Shown in pieces: positions 40,691-48,610 of a DNA stretch of 64,000 bases. Both the position numbers and the translations under genes were made by a program. The notes under the pieces were generated by a model, which saw nothing but the letters and a program-made list of their open reading frames with translations, was not told the origin of the DNA and did not search any database. Position 1 is the first letter of the stretch. Each line of letters starts with the position of its first letter. The stretch lies in assembly GCA_016219645.1 (NCBI GenBank), contig JACRLR010000061.1, positions 1-64,000 of the forward strand, given 5' to 3'. This stretch comes from Nitrospirota bacterium. GTDB taxonomy: Bacteria; Nitrospirota; Nitrospiria; Nitrospirales; Nitrospiraceae.

Positions 40691-40717
40691 GGTAACCGAC
40701 ATTCGGTGTCGGTTGCC
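40691..40717. promoter_or_regulatory. 11-bp hairpin between mobB and the ABC transporter genes
   Basis: GGTAACCGACA (40691-40701), loop TTCGG, and TGTCGGTTGCC (40707-40717) pair at all 11 positions, one as a T-G wobble. No T run follows, so it is not a typical terminator; it lies 61 bp before the ABC ATPase start and may be a leader structure or protein-binding site. Confidence 0.5.
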
Positions 40718-40778
40718 ATGCCATCGCGCGGCTCTTCAACTCACAGGTCGCGGTTACACGAGTGACAGACTGACATTC

Positions 40779-41507
40779 ATGCCCACGCCCATTCTGCATG
40801 TGCAACGTCTGGTCAAACAATTTGGCGAATTCTTCGCCGTCAACGATATTTCGTTCGACATCAGACCGGGAGAAATTCTTGGATTGCTGGGTCCAAATGG
40901 AGCGGGGAAGACCACCACGATTCAGATGCTGCTCGGGGTCGTCACACCGACTGCCGGATCCATTCAGATGTTCGGGCTCGATCTGGCGACTGATCGAGAG
41001 AGCATTCTGCAGCAAGTGAATTTTTCCTCGACCTATGTCTCATTGCCGCAGGCGCTCACGGTAGAAGAGAACCTCTGGGTGATTGGGCGGTTGTATGGTC
41101 TGTCTCAGATTCGAGAACGAATCAATGACATCGTGAAGCGGCTCGAGATGGAGGAGTTTCGTCATAAAGTGACGCGCAAGCTTTCTTCCGGGCAAAGCAC
41201 TCGACTTGGGTTGGCCAAAGCGTTTTTGACCGATCCGAAGATCCTTTTTCTCGATGAGCCGACGGCGAGCCTGGATCCTGATATCGCACAAAAGATTCGG
41301 AGCTTTCTCAAGGAAGAGAGACAGTCGTCCGGGCTGAGCGTCCTCTATAGCTCACATAATATGCACGAGATGGAAGAGATGTCGGATCGAATCATCTTCC
41401 TTCAGCGGGGAAAGATTGTGGCAGAGGGGACGGCGCAGGAGATCGTGGCGCGGTTTGGGCAGGCAGATTTAGAGGAAGTGTTTGTGAAGTTGGCGCGGGA
41501 GAAATAA
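40779..41507 (+). CDS. ABC transporter ATP-binding protein
   Basis: A 242-residue ABC ATPase of the ABC-2 exporter class. Walker A is GPNGAGKTT, the Q-loop falls near FSSTYVSLPQ, the signature is LSSGQSTRLGLAKAFL (LSSGQ, a normal variant), Walker B is KILFLDEPTASLDPDI, and the switch His is in YSSHNMHEME. The start at 40779 matches the usual N-terminus (ILHVQRLVKQFGEFFAVNDI); 22 codons upstream are open without similarity. It pairs with the permease gene 146 bp downstream, with a large hairpin between the two. NodI and drug or polysaccharide exporters have this form; the substrate is unknown. Confidence 0.92.
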   Translation: MPTPILHVQRLVKQFGEFFAVNDISFDIRPGEILGLLGPNGAGKTTTIQMLLGVVTPTAGSIQMFGLDLATDRESILQQVNFSSTYVSLPQALTVEENLWVIGRLYGLSQIRERINDIVKRLEMEEFRHKVTRKLSSGQSTRLGLAKAFLTDPKILFLDEPTASLDPDIAQKIRSFLKEERQSSGLSVLYSSHNMHEMEEMSDRIIFLQRGKIVAEGTAQEIVARFGQADLEEVFVKLAREK

Positions 41508-41509
41508 GA

Positions 41510-41606
41510 GGGGGGCGATGGGTACGGTTCCCTTGCTCCCGGAGCGCGCACGATCGGAATGTGCTCGCTCGACGGCCGCAGGGGGAACCATACCCATCGC
41601 CCCCCC
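41510..41606. repeat. Covarying hairpin family, copy 2
   Basis: The outer arms GGGGGGCGATGGGTACGGTT (from 41510) and AACCATACCCATCGCCCCCC (to 41606) pair almost perfectly, a stem of over 20 bp that starts 3 bp after the ABC ATPase stop codon. The arms share nothing with those of copies 1, 3 and 4. The core (41532-41582) aligns with theirs without gaps; here the inner pair is GAGC with GCTC instead of GAAC with GTTC. Confidence 0.85.
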
Positions 41607-41653
41607 CTGAATGGTCGACAGCCCAACCGAAGAGAGTGAAGAGAGAGGGAACG

Positions 41654-42445
41654 ATGAAGGTGCATCGGATTTACGCGCTGGTGGTGAGGCATATGTATCT
41701 GTACCGCCGCAGCTTGCCGCGCGTGATGGAAATTTTCTATTGGCCGTTTCTGGATCTCGTGATTTGGGGGTTCATCACGGTCTACCTCATGAAATTCCAG
41801 GGGCAGATCCCGGGCGCCGTGACGTTTTTTTTGGGAGCGTTGATCCTGTGGGATGTGCTGTTTCGATCTCAACAGGGAGTCACGATTTCGTTTCTGGAGG
41901 AGATTTGGGCAAGAAATCTCATGAACCTGTTCGCCAGTCCACTCAAGCCGAACGAATTTCTCGCTGCGACGATGGTCATGAGCATTTTCAAAGTGTTGGC
42001 GGTCTCTGTGGTCATGGTCGTCTGCGCAGGGCTGTTTTATTCCTACAACATTTTTGTGATCGGGTTGTGGCTGGTCCCATTCGTCTTAAATCTGGTGCTG
42101 ACGGGCTGGATTATCGGGGTCGTGACCACGGCCCTCATCATGCGATTCGGCCAGCAAGCGGAGGTCCTGGCCTGGAGCATGGTATTCCTGTTCCAGCCCA
42201 TCTCCTGTGTGTTTTATCCGATGGAGGTGCTCCCTGGATGGCTGCAGGCCATAGCCTGGGCGAACCCGGCTGCCCATGTGTTTGAAGGGATGCGTGCCGT
42301 ACTCAACGCGTCTCCCGAGCCGAGCGCCCATCTCGGCTGGGCGACCGGTCTCAATCTGTTGTTTCTCGGTATGGTCATTGCCGTCTTCCATTGGATGTTC
42401 GAGCTGTGCAGAGAAAGGGGACTGCTGGTGCGCATTGGGGAATAA
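41654..42445 (+). CDS. ABC-2 type transporter permease
   Basis: A 263-residue membrane protein with six hydrophobic segments, of the ABC-2 permease family. It starts VHRIYALVVRHMYLYRRSLP then RVMEIFYWPFLDLVIWGFIT, and has the conserved C-terminal region FQPISCVFYPMEVLPGWLQA then IAWANPAAHVFEGMR. ATG 41654 follows a GAGAGAGGGA purine site; an upstream in-frame extension would run through the hairpin repeat and is rejected. It forms an exporter with the ATPase encoded just before. Substrate unknown; relatives export drugs, lipids or glycans. Confidence 0.92.
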   Translation: MKVHRIYALVVRHMYLYRRSLPRVMEIFYWPFLDLVIWGFITVYLMKFQGQIPGAVTFFLGALILWDVLFRSQQGVTISFLEEIWARNLMNLFASPLKPNEFLAATMVMSIFKVLAVSVVMVVCAGLFYSYNIFVIGLWLVPFVLNLVLTGWIIGVVTTALIMRFGQQAEVLAWSMVFLFQPISCVFYPMEVLPGWLQAIAWANPAAHVFEGMRAVLNASPEPSAHLGWATGLNLLFLGMVIAVFHWMFELCRERGLLVRIGE

Positions 42446-42695
42446 CCGGCAAGGAAAAAGAGAGAGATCGGATTGCCATTTTGAAGAGGGCTGTGATAGC
42501 CTCCTCTTGTCTTACCGCAGGGCCTGGCGGTGAGGTGGAATGAAACATTCAGGCCTGTCCGGTCGATGTTGCCTTGCCCGAGAATCTCGTCGGAAGTCAG
42601 ACCCAAGTCGCCGCGTCCTTCGCGTCTTCGGCCAGTTCCTTCCCCCGTTCCTCGAGAACAAGACAATGTCATTACATTCAAAGGAGGAGCCCCAG

Positions 42696-43025
42696 ATGGG
42701 TGCGAAGATCTATGTCGGTGGGTTGCCCTACTCGGCGACTGAGCAGGAGTTAAGCGATCTGTTCGGGCGGCATGGCGCCGTTGCTAGCGCACGGATCATT
42801 ACGGATAAGTTTACGGGACAGTCGCGCGGCTTCGGCTTCGTTGAAATGTCTTCGGATGCGGAAGCGCAGGCGGCCATTACTGCCCTAAACGGTGCGGAAA
42901 TGGGTGGGCGAACATTAACCGTCAATGAAGCGCGTCCCCAGGAGCCACGCACAGGTGGTGGAGGTGGATTCGGTGGGGGTGGTCGTAGCGGGGGTGGCGG
43001 AGGCGGTAAGCGAGACCGCTGGTAA
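42696..43025 (+). CDS. Glycine-rich RRM RNA-binding protein
   Basis: A 109-residue RNA-binding protein with a single RRM domain (RNP2 IYVGGLPY at the start, RNP1 RGFGFVEM near residue 45) and a Gly-rich tail (GGGGGFGGGGRSGGGGGGKR) as in cyanobacterial Rbp and plant GRP proteins. These are often cold- or stress-induced and act as RNA chaperones. The ATG at 42696 is set by the AAAGGAGGAG site ending 6 bp before it; an ATG 30 bp upstream is possible. Two hairpins downstream may end the message. It is not evidently linked to its neighbours. Confidence 0.92.
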   Translation: MGAKIYVGGLPYSATEQELSDLFGRHGAVASARIITDKFTGQSRGFGFVEMSSDAEAQAAITALNGAEMGGRTLTVNEARPQEPRTGGGGGFGGGGRSGGGGGGKRDRW

Positions 43026-43046
43026 TCCTCATACGCACATGTAAAA

Positions 43047-43077
43047 GGGGGTTGTTGTCGTTAAGATGGCAGCCCCC
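43047..43077 (+). terminator. Hairpin after the RRM gene
   Basis: GGGGGTTG (43047-43054) pairs with CAGCCCCC (43070-43077) with one wobble, 22 bp after the stop codon, followed by GTCTTCTTCC. The T content after it is moderate. A second hairpin, ACAGGGGG (43132-43139) with CCCCCTGT (43164-43171), lies further on and may back it up. Confidence 0.5.
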
Positions 43078-43280
43078 GTCTTCTTCCAGCTGCACTATGC
43101 CTTTCACCAGACCCTTCCTCGTCCTCATTCGACAGGGGGCCCTACGTGGGGGCTCCAGATTTCCCCCCTGTTCAGTGTGCGTTTTTCCTTTCGTCAAACG
43201 CTGTTCCAACGGTATATCTAATGACGAACCTTGATTAATGAGCCTATGATCTGACTCACGACCGTTCGAGGAAGGACGCA

Positions 43281-44990
43281 ATGCCGTCGACGCTGGAAAC
43301 AATCCGCCGTCTCAGCGAAAGCCTCCTCCAACATACGAATATCGACGACATCGTGCGCCAGGTGTTGCATACGGCCCTGGAAGTCATCGGGGAGGATGCC
43401 GGGTCCGTTCTACTCGCCGAAGAGAAAACCAAAAGGCTGATCTTCCACTATGTGGTCGGCGAGAGCGCCGACCAGCTGCGCGGGACCTCTATTCCCTGGG
43501 ACAAGGGGATTGCCGGGGCTGTGTTTTTCAGCGGCCGAGCAGAGATTATTCCGGCTGTTCGCGAAGATCCCAGGCACCATTCGGCTACCGACCATCTCAC
43601 TGGTTACGAGTCTCGGGATATGATCGTCGTGCCTCTCAAGCGTCATGGAGGAACACCGATCGGCGTCATCGAGGTGTTGAACAAGGCCACCGGCCAGGTC
43701 AGCCGTGACGATCTGGACGTTCTGGTCGTTATCGCTTCCATCGCTGCCGCCGCTATCGAACGGACAAACAATGCCGAAGTCCTTCGTCAGAAGGATGTTC
43801 AGCTTCAACAGTCGCAGAAGATGGAGGCCATGGGTCGGTTGGCGGGAGGCGTCGCGCATGATTTCAACAATCTCCTGACCGTTATGCGGGGCTTCAGCGA
43901 GATGATTGTCGGCTCGCTGGACCCCTCGGCTGCTGGAAGAAAGTATGCCGAAGAAGTTTTGAAAGCTGCAGAGCGGGCATCAGGTCTGACCAGACAATTG
44001 CTCGCTTTTAGCCGCAAACAGGTCCTGGAGCCACGAGTCATCGACTTGAATGGGATCGTTTCAAATATCGAGAAGATACTACGACAGCTCATTGGGAAAG
44101 ATATCAATCTGTCCACGAAGCTCGATCCCAATCTCGGGTGGGTCAAGGCCGACCCCTCTCAGATCGAGCAAGTAATTTTGAACCTCTCGGTGAATGCGCA
44201 TGATGCTATGTCGGAGGGCGGCTCGCTGATCATCGAGACGGCCAATGCTGAGCTGGACGAACGATTCGCCCGTCAATCCACCGACCTTCGCCCCGGCCCC
44301 TACGTCCTGCTCTCGGTCAGCGATACGGGGACCGGCATGAATCAGGCGACGTTGGCCAAGCTGTTCGAGCCGTTCTTTACCACGAAGGCTCCGGGCAAAG
44401 GAACAGGCTTGGGGCTGTCCATCATTTATGGAATCGTGAAGCAGAGCCACGGCCACGTGGCTGTCACTACCGAAATGGGATGCGGGACCACGTTTAAGAT
44501 CTACTTGCCGCAGGTCGAGGCGCCTGATTCCGATGTGGACGTTGCGGGTTTGGCGCCAACCGCTGCGACCGGGTCGGAAACCATCCTGGTCGTAGACGAC
44601 GAGGAGCAGGTACGCAGTCTCGAAAGCGGTGTCTTACAGTCCAACGGTTACAAGGTCCTGTCGGTGGGAAACGGACAAGAGGCGCTACGGATCCTGCGCG
44701 AATCCCCCGAAGCGATCCACCTGCTCGTCACCGATATTAACATGCCCATGATGAACGGCCGAGAGCTGGCGCGCCTTGCGGCTTCTCTGCACCCATCGAT
44801 GAGGGTGCTCTTTACATCGGGCCATCCGGACGAAGACCAAATTTCTTCAGCGGGAATGGCCGGCAAGACGAACTTCCTCCAAAAACCCTTTACCACGGAC
44901 AGCCTGCTTCGCCGTATTCGCCAGAGCCTCGACGAGATCGAGGAATCCTCCACAACCAAGGGCACTTCCTCGCGCTCCCCCCAAAGATAG
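43281..44990 (+). CDS. Hybrid histidine kinase with GAF and receiver domains
   Basis: A 569-residue cytoplasmic hybrid sensor. Residues 1-165 form a GAF domain (LEVIGEDAGSVLLAEE, GIAGAVFFSGRAEII, MIVVPLKRHGGTPIGVIEVL). The HisKA box is AGGVAHDFNNLLTVMRGF with the phospho-acceptor His193. The ATPase domain has N box NLSVNAHDAM, G1 DTGTGM, F box LFEPFFTT and G2 KGTGLGLS. The C-terminal receiver domain has DDEEQVR, the acceptor Asp in LLVTDINMP and Lys in LQKPFTTD. No membrane segment, so it senses an internal signal or a partner. There is no adjacent response regulator; the sigma-54 regulator at 47-48.6 kb is a possible but unproven partner. Confidence 0.93.
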   Translation: MPSTLETIRRLSESLLQHTNIDDIVRQVLHTALEVIGEDAGSVLLAEEKTKRLIFHYVVGESADQLRGTSIPWDKGIAGAVFFSGRAEIIPAVREDPRHHSATDHLTGYESRDMIVVPLKRHGGTPIGVIEVLNKATGQVSRDDLDVLVVIASIAAAAIERTNNAEVLRQKDVQLQQSQKMEAMGRLAGGVAHDFNNLLTVMRGFSEMIVGSLDPSAAGRKYAEEVLKAAERASGLTRQLLAFSRKQVLEPRVIDLNGIVSNIEKILRQLIGKDINLSTKLDPNLGWVKADPSQIEQVILNLSVNAHDAMSEGGSLIIETANAELDERFARQSTDLRPGPYVLLSVSDTGTGMNQATLAKLFEPFFTTKAPGKGTGLGLSIIYGIVKQSHGHVAVTTEMGCGTTFKIYLPQVEAPDSDVDVAGLAPTAATGSETILVVDDEEQVRSLESGVLQSNGYKVLSVGNGQEALRILRESPEAIHLLVTDINMPMMNGRELARLAASLHPSMRVLFTSGHPDEDQISSAGMAGKTNFLQKPFTTDSLLRRIRQSLDEIEESSTTKGTSSRSPQR

Positions 44991-45077
44991 CTTCATGCCT
45001 CAGACTCCGGTTGGAATGTGATCATTGCGAAGGTTTGATCTTCCTCTTTCAATGGGGAGGGCAGCTTGCCGCGCACC

Positions 45078-45416
45078 TCAGGTTGTCTTGACGAAGCGAT
45101 CCGGCGTCAGCACGCTGTGGAGTGATTGCGTGACTGCGCGTCGATAGGGTGCTTTCTGACGCAGCATGATGACGAGCTCTTCGTCATCGATAAGAATCGA
45201 CAAGTCGCTCTCCGTCACGAGTTGTCGATCCGGCGCCCCGATATTCATGCGATATTGAGTCTTCCCGTCAGGATTCCGGTTGGGCCCGCTGACAATCTCG
45301 GTGAGCCCATCGATGAATCCAACGTGCCCCTCATGCCGGTGCTTCACTTTTGTGCCGTCAGGGATGCGGACCCAAGCCGAAGGTGTTCCCGGCTTTGCGG
45401 GCTTCATGGTACTCAT
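45078..45416 (-). CDS. Conserved protein, paralogue of the one at 2.5 kb
   Basis: A 112-residue protein nearly identical, apart from its first 14 or so residues, to that encoded at 2499-2840 (shared KVKHRHEGHVGFIDGLTEIV, DGKTQYRMNIGAPDRQLV, RQKAPYRRAVTQSLHSVL). The ATG at 45416 is preferred because AAGGAGAG lies 9 nt before it; the ORF is open for 27 more codons without similarity to the other copy. The two genes are 42 kb apart and also alike at the DNA level, so this is a fairly recent duplication or a product of gene conversion. Probably a small beta-rich protein. Function unknown. Confidence 0.78.
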   Translation of the reverse strand: MSTMKPAKPGTPSAWVRIPDGTKVKHRHEGHVGFIDGLTEIVSGPNRNPDGKTQYRMNIGAPDRQLVTESDLSILIDDEELVIMLRQKAPYRRAVTQSLHSVLTPDRFVKTT

Positions 45417-45906
45417 AGTTATGGTCTCTCCTTGTGATCCGATATGGAGTGAAGAATCGCTGCAAACATCCCAACGCATCTTGTCATGGGTCGGCATGGC
45501 CGTGCCGGAGCCACATCGCGGGCCGCAGGAACCATTCCTGCCGGGCTGTCGTCAGCAGGAAGCGGCACGACAGAGAGGACCTTCGAGAGCCCAGCGGATT
45601 TTCTACACTCTACCACACTCGGGTCTGCCATAGCGACTACCGCCAGGACTGCCTAGTCAATCGGATCTTCACCTGCGACGCAGTGAGCGCTCTTCCCACC
45701 TATCCGTATCGTTCATTCTTGATCACATAATATGTCCGGTTACAATGATTGTGCTGGTTCGATGAATGAAATTGCCGCGATAGATCGAAAAACCAAGGTG
45801 ATTTCCTAGCATAAAAAGCGTATCCTCTGCAGCAACGAGACGTCTGAGCCATGGGGGATGTGGCCCGTCTGAGCAGTCGTGTGAAGAACCCACAACGAGG
45901 CGAGGA
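45417..45906. other. Intergenic region between divergent genes
   Basis: No gene is supported in this 490-bp stretch. The first 250 bp are GC-rich; from about 45710 the sequence turns AT-rich, as in promoter regions. TTGATC (45719-45724), a 16-bp spacer and TACAAT (45741-45746) make a possible promoter for the coiled-coil lipoprotein gene at 45907. A GAGGCGAGGA ribosome site precedes that gene. Confidence 0.4.
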
Positions 45907-46587
45907 ATGAAGATCCATACCGCCGCAGCCGGGATGCTGTGTCTCACTGCTTTGGCGACAAGCGCATGTGTTATGCCGAGTACCTACGACAAGGCCGTCG
46001 CTGATCTCACAGCGACAAGAGCGGAAGTCGCCAGTACGAGGACAGAAATGCAGGTGCTCACCGAACAGATCAGTGAACTCGAACAACTCAAGGCCGATCT
46101 TTCAGGGCGTGTAGAGGCTGCCTCGTCGGCCCTCGAGCTTGCCAAGCAGAAGATGAAGGCCGAGCGCACCCTTTCACAGGAACGTTTCAGCAAACTCGCT
46201 TGGGCAATCGGTCAGCTGACTGCCCAACAGAATAGGTTGCGGTATGCCCTTCAACGTGCGAACGAAGAACGGCCCGCGCTGCAATCGGTCGTTGAAAGGT
46301 ACAAATCACAATTAGGTGAGGCAGATGGGCTCAGGGCTTCAGTTTCACCGATCGTACCAAGCAGCCAACAGCCCGGGGTGGGCGTTGCCCCGCCGGCACA
46401 GGTTCCAGCCCAAACAGATCCCGCACCCAAGGCGACGGTGACGGCACCACCAGCATCCGTAAACCCCGCCCCAGCCAGCCAAAATCCGCAGCCGCCGAAC
46501 AAACAACTACCCGAACCGATCGACAGTGATTGGTTGTCTCTGTTCAAGGGATGGATCATGTCCCTCTGGCAATCCATCTTTTCCTGA
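45907..46587 (+). CDS. Coiled-coil lipoprotein of unknown function
   Basis: A 226-residue predicted lipoprotein with signal peptide MKIHTAAAGMLCLTALATSAC (lipobox TSAC). Residues about 28-140 form a long coiled coil (ADLTATRAEVASTRTEMQVL, EQISELEQLKADLSGRVEAA). A Pro/Ala/Gln-rich stretch of 60 residues follows, ending in an amphipathic segment WLSLFKGWIMSLWQSIFS that may touch a membrane. It has the same general design as the lipoprotein at 8870-9586, though the sequences are not clearly related. A small membrane protein gene follows 7 bp later and may be in the same message. Function unknown. Confidence 0.75.
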   Translation: MKIHTAAAGMLCLTALATSACVMPSTYDKAVADLTATRAEVASTRTEMQVLTEQISELEQLKADLSGRVEAASSALELAKQKMKAERTLSQERFSKLAWAIGQLTAQQNRLRYALQRANEERPALQSVVERYKSQLGEADGLRASVSPIVPSSQQPGVGVAPPAQVPAQTDPAPKATVTAPPASVNPAPASQNPQPPNKQLPEPIDSDWLSLFKGWIMSLWQSIFS

Positions 46588-46594
46588 CAGGGTG

Positions 46595-46741
46595 ATGGAA
46601 AATTCAGCTAACTCAGACCATCTGATGGATCTGGCGTTTTTGATCGCTCTGCTCTGTCTCGTCGCGTTTGCTTCCGTGGTGGGTGTCCTCGTATGGCGTG
46701 CCTGGTTCACGGATCGAACTAAACCGGATAAACCGGACTAG
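46595..46741 (+). CDS. Small single-span membrane protein
   Basis: A 48-residue ORF starting ATG 46595: MENSANSDHLMDLAFLIALL followed by a hydrophobic run to about residue 34 (VAFASVVGVLVWRAWF), then a basic tail TDRTKPDKPD. It would be a bitopic inner-membrane protein with its C-terminus charged. It begins 7 bp after the coiled-coil lipoprotein gene and has an ACAGGGTG site before the start. Its short length means chance cannot be excluded, but the hydrophobic pattern and spacing favour a real gene. Confidence 0.5.
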   Translation: MENSANSDHLMDLAFLIALLCLVAFASVVGVLVWRAWFTDRTKPDKPD

Positions 46742-47216
46742 CAGTGCGTTGACAAACTATTTCCGCATGACAGAAACGTGAGGCCAGGACACTCACAAAC
46801 CCTATCAAAATCGGTCGCGGGCTGTTCAGAAAGGCCGCTTTCTCACCCGCCCAACCCCGGCGCGCCAAGACGCGCCGTTGCCGCGGGCAAGGCCGCAGCA
46901 AGCGAAGAGGCGACGAGGTACAAACCGCACTTCGTGTGGGCCGTTCGCCCCTAGAATGGATCCTGGCGAACGGAAAAGCCCCTACAGTGCTCCGACCTCC
47001 GAAAATTTATCTTCCGCGTTGAGCCTCTGAGCGCCGCGACCTGCCTGCGCGAAGCGCTTCGGCGGAGGCAGGGAACGCCGCTGGCGGACTTTATCAACAG
47101 CCTGCTAGCCAGCGATGGGCGAGAAGCTGATCCAACGGATACACAGAATGCCGGGTTTTTCGAATGGCGGGAGGCCCGGAAAGCGATGGAGTTTCAGATC
47201 GTCGTCCTACGAATAG
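46742..47216. other. Repeat-filled intergenic region
   Basis: No gene is supported between the small membrane protein gene and the stop of the sigma-54 regulator gene. Most of it is the long variant of the MITE-like repeat (46818-47106), described separately. The remaining 110 bp before the regulator stop show nothing of note. Confidence 0.5.
46818..47106 (-). repeat. MITE-like repeat, long variant with inserted sequence
   Basis: The right part, about 47024-47106, is the inverse complement of 33413-33500 with only a few changes over about 85 bp, including the hairpin CCTGCCT...AGGCAGG with GAAGCGCTTC. The left part (46818-46930) corresponds to the other end (GGCTGTTCAGAAAGGCCG, GCAAGGCCGCAGCAAGCGAA) but is interrupted by GGCGCGCCAAGACGCGCC. 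About 90 bp of unrelated sequence lies between the halves. Confidence 0.7.
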
Positions 47217-48596
47217 TCAGGACGCCATAGTCTGATCTGGGTCAATGCCATACTGCTTGATGAGGCGGGCAAGGTAAGTCCGTTGCAATCCGAGCCGGGC
47301 TGCGGCTTTTGTTTGGTTGCCACATTCCTCGCGAAGCGCGAGGAGTATGAGGGTGCGTGTGTGTTCTTTCATCGATTCATGGTATGGGAGCGAGAAATAG
47401 GATAGGCGTTCGCCCGTCGAGCTATGGCCGATGGCATCCAACGACAGCATGTCCGGTTCGATGGTATCCGACTGGTTCAAGACAACGGACCGCGCGACGA
47501 CGTTCTCCAACTCACGGATGTTCCCTGGCCAACGATATCGACCCATGGCCTCCATGGCAGCGGGGCTGAACATCATACCTGGACGCTTCGCATCCCTGGC
47601 ATGCCGGTTCAAAAAAAACTTGGCCAGGGCAGGGAGATCATCGGGCCGCTCGCGAAGCGGGGGAAGAGTGAGGCCGATGACGTTCAACCGGAAAAAGAGA
47701 TCCTCGCGAAACTCACCGTTCTTCACGGCCTGCCGGAGATCCTTGTTCGTGGCTGCGATGACCCGTATATTGATCGACACGAGTCTTGTGCCCCCGACTC
47801 GATGAAATTCCCTGTCCTGGAGCACGCGCAACAGTTTGGCCTGCAGTGGGAGCGACATGTCTCCGATCTCGTCCAGGAAGATCGTCCCCCCATCGGCCAT
47901 TTCCAGTTTGCCCTTTTGCAGGCGATCTGCACCGGTGAAGGCGCCGCGTTCATGTCCGAAGAGTTCGTTTTCGAGCAGCGTTTCCGTGAGGGCGACACAG
48001 TTAATGACCACCAGCGGCATGGCTTGACGAGGGCTCCACTGGTGGATAGAACGGGCGAAGAGTTCCTTCCCGGTGCCGCTTTCGCCGAGCAGCAACACAC
48101 TGGCATCGGATCTGGCGGCGCGTTGGGCGGATTCCAGCACTGTGCGGATCTTCGCGCTGATACCCACGATCGAAGCATAGCGGCTGTCGACCTCGGATTT
48201 GAGACAGGCCACCTGCCGTTTGAGAGAATCTCGTTCCAAGGCTTTGCTGATCACGAGGAGGAGGTGGTCGTTGTCCAGCGGCTTGGTCAGAAAATCATAG
48301 GCGCCGGTTTTCATGGCCTCGACGGCAGCATCGATCGAGGCATGGGCTGTCATGACGATGACCGGGAGATCCTCAGTCGGTCTGACTTTAGGGAGCCGCT
48401 TGAGGACTTCGATGCCGGTTAAACGCGGCATGTCCAGATCGAGCAACATGAGGCCCGGAGCCTCCTGCTCGACCAGTTCGAGCGCCTGCACCCCGTCCTG
48501 TGCAATCACGGTTCGGTAGTCGGAGGCCTGCAGACGATCCTCCAGCATGGTGACAATATCAGGATCGTCGTCGACGATAAGGATTTTCGCTTTCAT
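47217..48596 (-). CDS. Sigma-54-dependent response regulator (NtrC family)
   Basis: A 459-residue transcription activator. The receiver domain begins KILIVDDDPDIVTML, with the acceptor Asp in LMLLDLDMPRL and Lys in FLTKPLDNDH. The AAA+ domain has Walker A LGESGTGKELFARSIH, the sigma-54 contact loop GAFTGAD, Walker B GGTIFLDEIGDMSL and the R-finger region. The C-terminal Fis-type helix-turn-helix reads NQTKAAARLGLQRTYLARLI. It activates RNA polymerase with sigma-54 when phosphorylated. The start is ATG 48596 after GGAAGGGCAAC. A large hairpin repeat lies just 15 bp upstream of the start, so it would be in the leader of any message read through from the DUF1015 gene. No cognate kinase is adjacent. 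Confidence 0.93.
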   Translation of the reverse strand: MKAKILIVDDDPDIVTMLEDRLQASDYRTVIAQDGVQALELVEQEAPGLMLLDLDMPRLTGIEVLKRLPKVRPTEDLPVIVMTAHASIDAAVEAMKTGAYDFLTKPLDNDHLLLVISKALERDSLKRQVACLKSEVDSRYASIVGISAKIRTVLESAQRAARSDASVLLLGESGTGKELFARSIHQWSPRQAMPLVVINCVALTETLLENELFGHERGAFTGADRLQKGKLEMADGGTIFLDEIGDMSLPLQAKLLRVLQDREFHRVGGTRLVSINIRVIAATNKDLRQAVKNGEFREDLFFRLNVIGLTLPPLRERPDDLPALAKFFLNRHARDAKRPGMMFSPAAMEAMGRYRWPGNIRELENVVARSVVLNQSDTIEPDMLSLDAIGHSSTGERLSYFSLPYHESMKEHTRTLILLALREECGNQTKAAARLGLQRTYLARLIKQYGIDPDQTMAS

Positions 48597-48610
48597 GTTG
48601 CCCTTCCATC

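Noticed and set aside
40779-42445. Antibiotic resistance exporter
   Set aside because: The ABC-2 family assignment is sound, but nothing in the sequence or neighbours shows the substrate.
47424-48422. 332-codon plus-strand ORF antisense to the sigma-54 regulator
   Set aside because: The opposite strand encodes a complete NtrC-family protein; the antisense frame is open because of GC-biased codon use and shows no motif.
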